Of a DNA stretch of 64,000 nucleotides, positions 7,351 to 16,813 are shown piece after piece. The notes under the pieces were generated by a model. The model was not told where the DNA came from and searched no databases. It saw only the letters and a program-made list of their open reading frames with translations. Location of the stretch: NCBI GenBank assembly GCA_020852705.1, contig JADZAP010000040.1, positions 62,001 through 126,000 on the forward strand. Direction: 5' to 3'. A program made the translations under genes and the position numbers. Position 1 is the first letter of the stretch. Each line of letters starts with the position of its first letter. The stretch comes from Ignavibacteria bacterium (GTDB lineage: Bacteria > Bacteroidota > Ignavibacteria > Tepidaquicellales > OLB5).

Positions 7351-9899
7351 TTTTCAAATTTTATCCTGTAAGAAGTTCCATTGATGCTTTCCATGGAAAT
7401 GCTGCCATCAATTTGTTCAACAAGAGTATTTACTAATTGCAAACCAAGCGAATGTGTTTGCTTGAAATTGATTTTATCAGGAAAGCCAATTCCATTATCT
7501 GAAATATAAAGTTCAAAATAACCATTATTAAGGTTGGATATAACAACATTTATTTCGCCTCTTCTTCCATCAGGAAAAGCATATTTTAATGAATTGGAAA
7601 TTAGTTCATTAAGTATTAAACCGCAGGGAATAGCTTTATCTATACTTAAATTAATGTTTTCAGCATTTATATAAATCTTAATCATATTTTTATTGGAATT
7701 AAATACATTTAATAAATAATTTGTTAACTGTATTATGTATTCCTTAAAATCAATATCAGAAAAATCTTTTGACTGATAAAGTTTCTGATGAACAAGAGCC
7801 ATTGATTTAACCCTGTTTTGACAATCAATTAATTGATCAAGCGATTCTTCATCATTTACATAACTTGATTGCAATTTTAGCAGACTTGATACAACTTGAA
7901 GGTTATTTTTTACTCTGTGATGTATTTCTTTCAATAAAAGCTCTTTTTCTTTTAAAGATTTATTGATCTTTTCTTCAGCAATTTTTCTATCAGTTACATC
8001 AATAAGAATGCCTGATAGGTATGAATTATTTTCATCAATTCTTACCCTGAACATATGATCTTCTATCCAGATGTATGAACCATCACTTTTCCTGATCCTG
8101 AACTCAAGTATCAATACATCATCATCGAAACATTTATGCCATTGTTTAATACCTTGTTTAACTTTCATCAAATCATCAGGATGTATAATTTTTCCAAAGA
8201 AATATTTTTCAGTTAATATTTCTGAAGGCAGATAACCCGTCATTTCAAAGATATTTTCGGAAATAAAATCAGTACCGGCACCAGACTGATAAATAACTAC
8301 CTTTGGCAGATTTTTAATAATTGCTGAAAGTTTGGTTTCTGTTTCCAGAACCTTAAGCCGTGTTTTTTTCTGTTCAGTTATATCAATCATAATACCGGAA
8401 TAATAAGGTTTATTGTTTTCAGGAGCTGCAAGAAACATGTGGTCTTCAATCCAAACAATTTTATTGTTTTTAGCTTTTACCTGAATTTCATTGCTTAAAA
8501 CTCCTTTTGCACCGCTTTTTTTCCATTCTGCAACATTGTTATCATAAATTTTTATTTCTTCTTCATTCATTAAACTGCTAAAAAGCTGGGGGTCATTCAT
8601 AAATTCTTCACTTGTATATCCAAGTATATCAAAAATATTTTCAGTTACAAAATTTACATTTTCACCATATTCATAAATAGCAACGTTAGGCAGATTGTTT
8701 AATATGGCAGCAAGTCTTGCCTGTGTTTGCTTTAGTTTTAATTCAGCTTCAATTTTTTCGGTTATATCAACTAATTGAGAAATCCGCTGAAAAGTTTTAC
8801 CGGTATAATCACGCAGTATGTTAACCCGAAGATCAGCATAAATAATTTTACCGTTTTTATGTATATACCTTTTTTCATAGTGAAAGTGTGTTTGTGTTCC
8901 GTTTTTAGATTGCTGCATAACATCAAGGTCTTTGCTTATATCTTCGGGATGAGTAATATCTTCATACGTCATATTGGCAAGTTCTTTTTTAGAATACCCA
9001 ACAATATCACAGTATGCTTTATTTACTTTAATGTAGTTTTTACTCATATCTGTAAGAGACATTCCAATTGGTGCATTATCAAAGATCATCTGGAATTGCT
9101 GTTCACTTTTTTTAAGGGCAGCTTCAGCACGTTTTCGGGCAGTTACATCACGTCCTACGGTTTGATATTCAAAAATTTCACCGTTATCATCAAGTATAAC
9201 AGTATCAGTCCATCTAAGCCATCTAATATCACCATCTGGTTTTATAATTCTGTGAGTAAAATGACCAATTCTGTTTTCTTTATTAAGCGAAGCAAAAAAC
9301 CTTGAGAATCTTTCAAGATCTTCAACCGGCATTTGAGGAATATACTTTTTACCAATTAACTCATTTCTGCTTTTATCAAAATATTTACAGTAAACATCAT
9401 TAACATAAGTAAAAGTGCCGTCCGGTTTCCATCTTGTGATCATTTCTGATTGCTGTTCGACAAGAGTTTTATATCTTTCCTTGCTTTCCAAAAGCTCTTT
9501 TTCCATTATTTTACGCTCGGTCAAGTCTATCATTACACCATACAGTGATTTTGGTTTTCCGTTTTCAAGTGTTATTGAAACAATATCCTTGAACCACTTT
9601 ATGCTTCCGTCAATTGCAATCATTCTGTATTCATATTCATGATCTTTGCATAATTCAATATGATGTTTACTGAATAAAATTGCCCACTCTTTATCTTCAT
9701 GATAAAGATGATCATACCAAAATCCTTTTGTGAACCATTCATTTTTATCGTATCCCAATATGGATTCTGCTTTTCTGCTTACGTATCTAAAACACTTCTG
9801 AGTAAGATCAAATTCATAAGAAATAACATTTAAGCCTTCTATAAGGTCGCGAAATCTTTCATTAGTAGATATTTCAGATTTATTTAAAATATTATCCAA
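7347..9899 (-). CDS. Multi-PAS sensor histidine kinase (HisKA_2/HWE-like)
   Basis: 850-residue kinase without transmembrane segments. Five PAS/PAC units are visible, ending at about residues 130, 258, 382, 512 and 641; each closes with a D-[ILV]-T-x-[RQK]-K type PAC end. The last two are near duplicates, sharing NLPxVxIY and WIEDHMF. The transmitter has EIHHRVKNNLQ (His660/661), typical of HisKA_2 kinases, then an N box (LNELISNSLKYAF) and G boxes (DNGIGF, HSLGLQLV) of the ATPase domain. It probably senses a cytoplasmic signal such as redox state, light or a small ligand. No response regulator is adjacent. The start appears to be TTG at 9899, as the upstream in-frame stretch has no ATG. Confidence 0.9.
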   Translation of the reverse strand: MDNILNKSEISTNERFRDLIEGLNVISYEFDLTQKCFRYVSRKAESILGYDKNEWFTKGFWYDHLYHEDKEWAILFSKHHIELCKDHEYEYRMIAIDGSIKWFKDIVSITLENGKPKSLYGVMIDLTERKIMEKELLESKERYKTLVEQQSEMITRWKPDGTFTYVNDVYCKYFDKSRNELIGKKYIPQMPVEDLERFSRFFASLNKENRIGHFTHRIIKPDGDIRWLRWTDTVILDDNGEIFEYQTVGRDVTARKRAEAALKKSEQQFQMIFDNAPIGMSLTDMSKNYIKVNKAYCDIVGYSKKELANMTYEDITHPEDISKDLDVMQQSKNGTQTHFHYEKRYIHKNGKIIYADLRVNILRDYTGKTFQRISQLVDITEKIEAELKLKQTQARLAAILNNLPNVAIYEYGENVNFVTENIFDILGYTSEEFMNDPQLFSSLMNEEEIKIYDNNVAEWKKSGAKGVLSNEIQVKAKNNKIVWIEDHMFLAAPENNKPYYSGIMIDITEQKKTRLKVLETETKLSAIIKNLPKVVIYQSGAGTDFISENIFEMTGYLPSEILTEKYFFGKIIHPDDLMKVKQGIKQWHKCFDDDVLILEFRIRKSDGSYIWIEDHMFRVRIDENNSYLSGILIDVTDRKIAEEKINKSLKEKELLLKEIHHRVKNNLQVVSSLLKLQSSYVNDEESLDQLIDCQNRVKSMALVHQKLYQSKDFSDIDFKEYIIQLTNYLLNVFNSNKNMIKIYINAENINLSIDKAIPCGLILNELISNSLKYAFPDGRRGEINVVISNLNNGYFELYISDNGIGFPDKINFKQTHSLGLQLVNTLVEQIDGSISMESINGTSYRIKFEN

Positions 9900-10098
9900 T
9901 AATTTTTGCTTAAATAGAATTAATTGTCCCGAAAGATATGCAATATATCAAAAATTGTAATTAACGTAAATGGGTGATAATAAAATATCTTAAACCTGTA
10001 ATTACTTGAAGTTTAAAAAATACAATTAAAAATAAAAGTTATTATAGCATTAAATAGTACTATTTATCATACTTTTACAGGTTACTTATATTAAACAC

Positions 10099-10317
10099 TT
10101 ACTGAACATCAGTTATTATTACGGGGAGTTTGGGATTATGCGGAATATCTTTGGCTTTTGATTGATTAATATAACCTATCAGCATGTAAACTGTTATCAA
10201 GGCAATATGAATTGTAACGGCAATTATCAATCCCTTCAAAGTGAATGATTTGTGAAGTTTTTTTAACTCAGTTGCTCCATATTTATTATTGTTGATAAGA
10301 ACAATATTATCATTCAT
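10099..10317 (-). CDS. Short TonB N-terminus-like membrane protein (possibly truncated)
   Basis: 72 residues: a cytoplasmic N-terminus containing KYGATELKK, one transmembrane helix (about 29-49) with a histidine (TIHIALI), and a short periplasmic end. The YGAxELK-helix-His arrangement resembles the N-terminal anchor of TonB proteins in the Bacteroidetes/Chlorobi group. The proline-rich spacer and C-terminal receptor-binding domain are missing, and the following 200 bases show no continuation in any frame. It could be a decayed tonB or a functional mini-protein that contacts ExbB/ExbD. Confidence 0.5.
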   Translation of the reverse strand: MNDNIVLINNNKYGATELKKLHKSFTLKGLIIAVTIHIALITVYMLIGYINQSKAKDIPHNPKLPVIITDVQ

Positions 10318-10399
10318 AATAATCCAAAAGATATTAATTATAACAAACTTTTAATATTATACAATTTACACTGTAAAATGTTCCAAATTAAAATTATAA

Positions 10400-12487
10400 T
10401 TATGAATTAATTGTTTTTTCTTTTTCTAAATTTTTTAAATATGTGTATATTTCATACTGTGATCTGAGAGGCGGTGAATCTTGAACTGAATTGTATAGAT
10501 TAGTTTGTCTTTCGTCAATTATTCTTGCCTTAATATTATCATTAAGTTTAATATCTATTATATGTTTAATAATATTTTTAAGATTTTCATCATAAACAGG
10601 GAAACACACTTCCACTCTCCTGCTTAAATTTCTTTTCATCCAGTCAGCACTAGAAAGATATAACTTTTCTTTTCCTCCGTTATTAAAAATGAAAATACGG
10701 TCGTGCTCAAGGAATCTATCAACAATACTGGTTACATGTATATTTTCACTCATACCTTTAACACCGGGAAGCAGACAGCAAATTCCTCTTACAATCAGAT
10801 TTATCTTAACTCCTGCATTACTGGCATCATAGAGTTTTTTTATTATTCTTTCATCTTCAAGACTGTTAAGTTTAACAGTAATTGAGGCATGGTTACCAAG
10901 TTTTGCAAAATTTATTTCATTATCAATCATTTCAGCTAATTTCTGTCTCATTCCGTATTGAGCAACCAGCAAATGTTTAAAATGGTAATCAGGTTTTTTA
11001 TCTTCAAGAAATTCAAAAACATATTTTACTTCATTTGTAATTTCATTTTTTGCAGTAAATAGCCCAAAATCTGTATATAATCGTGCAGTTTTTTCATTAA
11101 AGTTACCGGTAGAAAGGTAAGTATAAATTTTTTCTTTACCTCGTTCAATTCTGGTTATCATTACAAGTTTTGCATGCACTTTTAAGCCGGGCATACTATA
11201 AAGTACTTTTACCCCGGCTTTCTGTAATTCTTCAGCACTATGGATATTTATTTCTTCATCAAATCGTGCTTTAATTTCAACAAATGCAGTTACTTCTTTA
11301 CCTCGGTGTGCAGCTTTTATAAGAGCATTTACAATTTTGGAATTTTTTGCAACACGGTATAGAGTGATTTTTATTGATGTAACTTCATGGTCACTTGCAG
11401 CCTGTTCTAATGCATTTATTACATAGTCATATTTATGATAAGGGAAATAAAGAAGCCTGTCATTTTGTGATACAGACCCAAATATATCCCTGTTCTTTTC
11501 CAATTCGTATGATTTTAACGGTTTTAAATCAGAATAATATAGCCCTTTAATTCCCGGGTTTGGGAATTTAAAAAAATCACTGAAATTATGATATCTGCCT
11601 CCCGGAAAAAGGTCTTCATCTGCAAGAAGTAAAGCTTCTTTAAGAAATTTCAGAAAAGAGAGAGGTATTGTTCTATCGTAAAGAAATCTGGATGGTGCGC
11701 CGCTTGATCTTTTAGCAAGACTTTTTTTAATTTTATCCAGCAAATTACCCTGAAATTCATCATCAATATATAATTCTGCATCTCGGGTAAGTTTTACAGC
11801 ATAAGAATCATGAACATTGTATCCGTAAAATATTTGTGGTAAAAATAGCCGAATAATATCATCAAGGAAAATAATATAATTATTATTCCCTATTTTGGGT
11901 AATAAAATAAAGCGGTCAATATGATTAGTTGGTATTTCAACAATAGCATACTGGTATCGTTTTTTTTTCGGTTCTTTATGTGAATTATTAATATGTTTTG
12001 ATGAAAGCTTTACGGCAATATAAAGTCTGTGGTTTCGCAGAAAAGGAGTTATCTTTTTTTTTGCAATTATCATTGGCATAATATGCGGAATAACCTGAAC
12101 ATTAAATATTTCTGATACAAATTTCTTTTGAGTATCACTTAATCCGGTATGATCAATTAAAAATATATTATGATTTTCAAGTTCTGGTTTTATAATATTA
12201 ATAAAAACTCCGCTGAATTCTTCCTGCATTTTTACTACAGTTTTATGCAATTTATTCAGAAGCTTTTCAACATCAAACTTAAGTTCTTTTTTAGGTCCTT
12301 TTTTTAGGTCAAGCAATGCTCTTAAAGAGGCTACCCTGACCCTGAAAAACTCATCTAGATTACTTGAAAAAATAGCAAGAAATTTTATTTTTTCATAAAT
12401 TGGTGTGTTTGGATCTTTCGCTTCCTGCAAAACACGGTGATTAAACGCAAGCCAGCTTAACTCTCTGTTATAAAATTTATATTCCAT
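10400..12487 (-). CDS. ppk1: Polyphosphate kinase 1
   Basis: 695-residue PPK1, full length. It makes and degrades polyphosphate using ATP. The N-terminal domain starts with FYNRELSWLAFNHRV, typical of the family. The two PLD-like C-terminal domains carry the histidine that becomes phosphorylated (H438 in GLKVHAKL) and the second active-site histidine (H595 in LEHDRIF). The sixA-like phosphatase gene lies 29 bases upstream on the same strand, so the pair is probably an operon, an arrangement seen in other bacteria. Confidence 0.96.
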   Translation of the reverse strand: MEYKFYNRELSWLAFNHRVLQEAKDPNTPIYEKIKFLAIFSSNLDEFFRVRVASLRALLDLKKGPKKELKFDVEKLLNKLHKTVVKMQEEFSGVFINIIKPELENHNIFLIDHTGLSDTQKKFVSEIFNVQVIPHIMPMIIAKKKITPFLRNHRLYIAVKLSSKHINNSHKEPKKKRYQYAIVEIPTNHIDRFILLPKIGNNNYIIFLDDIIRLFLPQIFYGYNVHDSYAVKLTRDAELYIDDEFQGNLLDKIKKSLAKRSSGAPSRFLYDRTIPLSFLKFLKEALLLADEDLFPGGRYHNFSDFFKFPNPGIKGLYYSDLKPLKSYELEKNRDIFGSVSQNDRLLYFPYHKYDYVINALEQAASDHEVTSIKITLYRVAKNSKIVNALIKAAHRGKEVTAFVEIKARFDEEINIHSAEELQKAGVKVLYSMPGLKVHAKLVMITRIERGKEKIYTYLSTGNFNEKTARLYTDFGLFTAKNEITNEVKYVFEFLEDKKPDYHFKHLLVAQYGMRQKLAEMIDNEINFAKLGNHASITVKLNSLEDERIIKKLYDASNAGVKINLIVRGICCLLPGVKGMSENIHVTSIVDRFLEHDRIFIFNNGGKEKLYLSSADWMKRNLSRRVEVCFPVYDENLKNIIKHIIDIKLNDNIKARIIDERQTNLYNSVQDSPPLRSQYEIYTYLKNLEKEKTINS

Positions 12488-12516
12488 TAATTTATATTAT
12501 CAGTATTTTCATTAAA

Positions 12517-13026
12517 TTAAGCAATTAAGGATTTTTTGAACATTTTTGGGAAAATAAAATATTCTATGTTTCCAGTGTTATCTTTTATCTCTTTCCAAGT
12601 GTTGATTTCAAAATTTATTTTTACAATACCGCATGTTGGAATATTATCAATTCTTGTGCTGCTTATCCTGTTTGCTAAATTAGTAATACCGTTATTATGA
12701 CTGATTAAAAATACATTTTTGTGAGAGTCATCAAATGATTTTATAATATTAATGAAATCATTATACTCTGCTAAATATAACTTTTTTTCTTTCTTAATAT
12801 TCTTAAAATGATAACCGGTTTCTTTAGCAATTTTTTTTGCTGTATTAAATGCACGTTTTGCCGGACTGGAAATTATAAATGAAGCTATTTCATTTTTGAT
12901 ACTCAGAATCTGACCCATTAAAGATGCATCTTTTTTCCCTCTGGAGTTTAGAGGTCTTTGTTTATCGCTTAAAGCAAAGTTATCCCAGCTTGATTTTGCA
13001 TGCCTGATAAGAAATAGTGTGAACAT
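12517..13026 (-). CDS. SixA-like histidine phosphatase family protein
   Basis: About 169 residues of the branch-2-like histidine phosphatase (phosphoglycerate mutase) superfamily. LIRHAKSSW at the N-terminus holds the phosphorylated histidine. A second histidine follows in FLISHNNG. Members of this small group (SixA) remove phosphate from phosphohistidine proteins, but assignments for remote homologues are uncertain. The ATG at 13026 is chosen over a TTG one codon upstream. It is followed closely by ppk1 on the same strand. Confidence 0.8.
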   Translation of the reverse strand: MFTLFLIRHAKSSWDNFALSDKQRPLNSRGKKDASLMGQILSIKNEIASFIISSPAKRAFNTAKKIAKETGYHFKNIKKEKKLYLAEYNDFINIIKSFDDSHKNVFLISHNNGITNLANRISSTRIDNIPTCGIVKINFEINTWKEIKDNTGNIEYFIFPKMFKKSLIA

Positions 13027-13171
13027 CAAATTTTAAATATAAAATATTTACAATAAATATAGTAATTAAGTAAAAATGAGATTTTTTTAAGTTTTATAAC
13101 ATGTATTGTAATCGCTTAATTTTTTCAAAGAAAATATTAATTTCTAGCGCATCACATTTTACTAACATTAG

Positions 13172-14635
13172 TTATGGTTTATAAAAAACCTTAATATCAA
13201 TATTTTCCCATGTAGTTTGGTCTGCAGCCAGATAATCAATAAACTCCCTTGACCATTTATGCTCATCACCTTCTTTACGGAATTTGTACAATGGGATTGA
13301 ATTACAGTTATTAACAGTGCCGGTATATTCTTTAACTTTTTTTATTCCCGGAATTGATTCGATTTCTTTTAGAGTAACATCGTCATGTACAAAGGGTGAG
13401 CCTTCCAGATAACTGCACCATACTATTAAAGCTTCAGAAGAGCTATCCACATTTTTTTGAGAAAGCAATGTATATCTTCTGCCTCCGGTTTGGCTTTCAT
13501 CCAGTGCATTTGCTACTTGATGCATATTAGTAATTATTCTGCTTGAAGGGTAATTAATTTCTGCAAATTTAGTTATATCTTCAGAAACTTTTTCAATTTC
13601 AAATTTATTGTGGAACGGTGTGCCAAAAGGACCTGTAATAAATGATATGATGAGAATAATTAATACTAGAAAATATTTAAATAAAGAACTTTTAATTTTA
13701 TTAAAGGTAAACCCTGCTCCAACTGCTGCTATTATTCCAAACACAGGACCAACCACTGCAACATATCTTAATTGACCTATACTGCAAGTTAAATTTAACC
13801 CTTTAAGAGCCAGTAACGTTTGAACAGCTAATCCACCAAAGAAAAATATGAACAGCAGTCCATATTTATTTATTTCTTTTCTTAAATACAATATAATTAT
13901 TGCAGAAATAAAAAATGCTGACTGCAAGAATCCAAATATTTTGGGTGAGTGAAGCAGGTAATAATACCAATCAACACCGACATCTATTTTTAAAAGTCTT
14001 GAGTGCAATGTCATATCATAAAAAAACTGAGTTGGGTTAAGTGTTATTAAAGTTGTATAAATATACCATAATATCGGTCCAATAAATGCGAGATATAGAA
14101 TTTTGTAATTTTTTTTGTAAGCATAAATTAAAAAATATACTGCACATACATAGGAATATTCCTGCCTGAAAATAAATATCAGCGATGAAGATATTAAAGC
14201 AGCTTTTTGATTATTTTTAAGGTAATAATAAAATGATAATAATATTAAAAACCCTGCAGGCAGTTCGGCAAGAGAGGTATAAGATATATTAAATAAAACG
14301 GGCTGAAATCCGATTAACGGAATAACCCATTCGGCATAGGGTACATTTTTATATTTCAGAATTTTATATGCTATAAAAATTGTAAGCAGAAATATTAGTG
14401 ATGAAAAAATTTGTACACCTTTTAACCCAAATTGTGCAGGAAGCGCAAAAAGAAGAACTCTGCCCATTCTGTGCCATGCACCGGTGCTTTGTGTAAATGA
14501 TTCAAAAAAGTGCCTGTTAAAATTAAAATGACTTGAATCATCTATAAAATAAAAACCGTCAGAGTTAATTATCCATACAGCCTGCACGGCAATTAAAACC
14601 GCCCAGAATACATATTTTCTATAATTGCTTTGCAA
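13172..14635 (-). CDS. Polytopic membrane protein, GT-C glycosyltransferase-like
   Basis: 487 residues with about ten hydrophobic helices over the first 340 residues and a soluble C-terminal region of about 140 residues. The first periplasmic loop holds FIDDSSHFNF, an acidic pair in the place where GT-C transferases (ArnT/PMT type) keep their catalytic Asp. Such enzymes transfer sugars from polyprenyl-phosphate donors to lipids or proteins on the outer face of the inner membrane. Donor and acceptor are not predictable. The start is TTG at 14635, since no ATG precedes the first helix. It stands alone, separated from its neighbours by non-coding gaps. Confidence 0.65.
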   Translation of the reverse strand: MQSNYRKYVFWAVLIAVQAVWIINSDGFYFIDDSSHFNFNRHFFESFTQSTGAWHRMGRVLLFALPAQFGLKGVQIFSSLIFLLTIFIAYKILKYKNVPYAEWVIPLIGFQPVLFNISYTSLAELPAGFLILLSFYYYLKNNQKAALISSSLIFIFRQEYSYVCAVYFLIYAYKKNYKILYLAFIGPILWYIYTTLITLNPTQFFYDMTLHSRLLKIDVGVDWYYYLLHSPKIFGFLQSAFFISAIIILYLRKEINKYGLLFIFFFGGLAVQTLLALKGLNLTCSIGQLRYVAVVGPVFGIIAAVGAGFTFNKIKSSLFKYFLVLIILIISFITGPFGTPFHNKFEIEKVSEDITKFAEINYPSSRIITNMHQVANALDESQTGGRRYTLLSQKNVDSSSEALIVWCSYLEGSPFVHDDVTLKEIESIPGIKKVKEYTGTVNNCNSIPLYKFRKEGDEHKWSREFIDYLAADQTTWENIDIKVFYKP

Positions 14636-14780
14636 ATTATTATGTTAAAAATGAACTCTAAAATACTTTTATAATAAATCCTTATCAATGAAATAAGTAT
14701 GAGGGATACAAGAACTTTAAAATATTAAAATTTTGGCAGATCTTGTTCAAGAAGATAAGAATATATAATTATAAAATTAT
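14636..14780. other. Non-coding gap between the GT-C-like gene and the tRNA terminator
   Basis: About 145 bases of AT-rich DNA between the GT-C-like gene and the hairpin downstream of tRNA-Thr. It presumably holds the promoter of the minus-strand GT-C-like gene, but no convincing element was identified. Confidence 0.5.
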
Positions 14781-14805
14781 AAAAGGAGATAGTATATCTC
14801 CTTTT
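14781..14805 (-). terminator. Rho-independent terminator after tRNA-Thr
   Basis: Inverted repeat AAAAGGAGATA / TATCTCCTTTT with a 3-base loop, placed a few bases beyond the 3' end of the tRNA on the minus strand and followed by a T-rich run. The A/T-rich flanks would let it act on either strand. Confidence 0.75.
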
Positions 14806-14809
14806 TGTG

Positions 14810-14882
14810 AGCTAGCGACCGGGATCGAACCGGTGACCTGCGCATTACGAATGCGCTGCTCTACCAGCTGAGCTACGCTAGC
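14810..14882 (-). tRNA. tRNA-Thr (anticodon CGT)
   Basis: 73-base cloverleaf on the minus strand. The acceptor stem GCTAGCG pairs with CGCTAGC and the discriminator is T. There is a D arm with GCTC/GAGC, an anticodon stem GCGCA/TGCGC with loop TTCGTAA (anticodon CGT, reading ACG), and a T arm with GGTTCGATCC. The 3' CCA is not encoded. It lies 26 bases after the ahcY stop and may be processed from the ahcY transcript. Confidence 0.95.
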
Positions 14883-14908
14883 TAATTTACTTTTCAGTTA
14901 TAAATAAG

Positions 14909-16234
14909 TTAATACCTGTACCATTCTGGTTTATATGGTCCATCAACTTCTACCCCAATATATTCAGCCTGTTCGTTTGTTAGTTTTTCTAATTTAGCGC
15001 CAACTTTAGCAAGGTGAAGTCTTGCAACTTTTTCATCAAGATGCTTGGGAAGTACATAAACTTTATTTTCGTAGTTTGAATGATTACTCCAAAGCTCTAT
15101 TTGTGCAAGTGTTTGGTTTGTAAATGAGTTTGACATAACAAATGAAGGATGTCCCATTGCACAACCTAAATTAACTAATCTTCCTTCTGCAAGTATTATT
15201 ACTTCATTGCCTTCAATATTATATAAATCAACCTGAGGTTTGATGGTAACTTTTGTATTGCCATAATTTTTATTCAGCCAAGCCATATCAATTTCATTAT
15301 CAAAATGACCAATATTGCAAACTATCGCTTTATCCTTCATTGATTTAAAATGACGTTCGGTTATGATATTTAAGTTACCGGTAGCAGTTACAAGTATATC
15401 ACAAACTTTTGCAGCTTCATCCATGGTGTTTACCTGAAACCCATCCATTGCCGCCTGCAATGCACAAATAGGATCAGCTTCTGTAACCATTACTCTTGCA
15501 CCTGCTCCGCGAAGTGATTGCGCAGACCCTTTACCAACATCTCCGTAACCTGCAACTACTGCAACTTTACCAGCCATCATTATATCAGTAGCTCTTCTTA
15601 TAGCATCAACCAAAGACTCTTTGCAGCCGTATTTATTATCAAATTTTGATTTTGTTACCGAGTCATTAACATTTATGCAGGGCAAGGGAAGTGTACCCTT
15701 TTTCATTCTTTCATATAGTCTGTGAACACCAGTTGTAGTTTCTTCACTTATACCTTTAATACCAACAATAAGTTCGGGATATTCATCAAGAACCATGTTT
15801 GTTAAATCGCCACCGTCATCAAGTATCATATTCAGCGGTTTATCAAATGAGCCGAAAAATAAGGTCTGCTCTATACACCAATTGAACTCTTCTTCATTCA
15901 TACCTTTCCATGCATAAACCGGAATACCGGCTGCAGCTATAGCTGCTGCAGCATGATCTTGTGTTGAGAAAATATTACAAGAAGACCACTTTACTTCAGC
16001 ACCAAGCTCAACAAGTGTTTCAATTAATACAGCGGTTTGAATTGTCATATGAAGACAGCCAGCAATTCTTGCACCTTTTAAAGGTTTTGAGTTTCGGTAT
16101 TCATCCCGTATAGCCATTAAACCGGGCATTTCTGCTTCAGCAAGTTTAATTTCCTTTCTTCCCCAATCAGCCAGCGCAAGGTCTTTTACTTTAAATTTTT
16201 CAAGTTTTAAATCTTTTTCTAATGTTTTAGGCAT
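14909..16234 (-). CDS. ahcY: Adenosylhomocysteinase
   Basis: 441-residue S-adenosylhomocysteine hydrolase. It splits SAH into adenosine and homocysteine, removing the product that inhibits SAM-dependent methyltransferases. The NAD-binding motif [18 protein letters not shown], the substrate-site [13 protein letters not shown] and [10 protein letters not shown] segments, and the C-terminal EWYRY that completes the NAD site of the neighbouring subunit are all present. It lies downstream of the macro-domain gene and aspS on the same strand with small gaps, and is followed by tRNA-Thr. metK, the SAM-making enzyme, is at 50705. Confidence 0.97.
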   Translation of the reverse strand: MPKTLEKDLKLEKFKVKDLALADWGRKEIKLAEAEMPGLMAIRDEYRNSKPLKGARIAGCLHMTIQTAVLIETLVELGAEVKWSSCNIFSTQDHAAAAIAAAGIPVYAWKGMNEEEFNWCIEQTLFFGSFDKPLNMILDDGGDLTNMVLDEYPELIVGIKGISEETTTGVHRLYERMKKGTLPLPCINVNDSVTKSKFDNKYGCKESLVDAIRRATDIMMAGKVAVVAGYGDVGKGSAQSLRGAGARVMVTEADPICALQAAMDGFQVNTMDEAAKVCDILVTATGNLNIITERHFKSMKDKAIVCNIGHFDNEIDMAWLNKNYGNTKVTIKPQVDLYNIEGNEVIILAEGRLVNLGCAMGHPSFVMSNSFTNQTLAQIELWSNHSNYENKVYVLPKHLDEKVARLHLAKVGAKLEKLTNEQAEYIGVEVDGPYKPEWYRY

Positions 16235-16264
16235 ATTTATTAAATTTATTATATAAATTAATTA

Positions 16265-16807
16265 TTATTTATTTTTTTCAAGTTCAATGGTAAATGTTTT
16301 AAAAGTATCTTCATCATATAAACAAAACACAACTTTTTCAAGTGTTGTTTCAAGTTTTTCCTTATCAGATTTTATAAAGTGCTCTGTAACAGTATCAACT
16401 ATTATTTTACTGCTTTCAGCAATTGGATATCCAAATATTCCTGAGCTTATAGCAGGAATTGCTATTGACTTCAGTTTTTTCTTTTCAGCAACAACAAGTG
16501 AGTTTTCAACTGCCATTTTTAATTTTTTGGCTTCACCGGATTTACCGTCTCTATATCTGGGTCCTACAGCATGAATAACATGTTTAGCTTTCAGATTTCC
16601 GCCGCTAGTTATAACAGCGCCGCCTGTAGGTACATTCCCAATTTTATTTGATTCCTGCTGAATTATCATACCGCCCCTTTTAACAATAGCTGCAGCTAAG
16701 CCGCCATTGTGCATTAAGAAAGTGTTTGCGGGATTTACAATTGCTTCTGTATCAAGAAGAGTTATATCACCTTTTAGTACAACTATTTCAGTTTTTCCTA
16801 TTTTCAT
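16265..16807 (-). CDS. Macro domain protein (ADP-ribose/OAADPr-hydrolase type)
   Basis: 180-residue stand-alone macro domain. DITLLDTEAIVNPAN holds the conserved Asp and Asn that bind the adenine and distal ribose. HNGGLAAAIVKRGG is the glycine-rich catalytic loop, and AISSGIFGYP the diphosphate loop. This pattern fits the MacroD/YmdB group that hydrolyses O-acetyl-ADP-ribose or removes ADP-ribose from proteins. It lies between aspS (6-base gap) and ahcY (30-base gap), so all three are probably one operon. Confidence 0.9.
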   Translation of the reverse strand: MKIGKTEIVVLKGDITLLDTEAIVNPANTFLMHNGGLAAAIVKRGGMIIQQESNKIGNVPTGGAVITSGGNLKAKHVIHAVGPRYRDGKSGEAKKLKMAVENSLVVAEKKKLKSIAIPAISSGIFGYPIAESSKIIVDTVTEHFIKSDKEKLETTLEKVVFCLYDEDTFKTFTIELEKNK

Positions 16808-16813
16808 AATTAA

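Noticed and set aside
14810-14882. tRNA as an integration site
   Set aside because: No integrase, direct repeat of the tRNA 3' end or foreign-looking genes were seen on either side.
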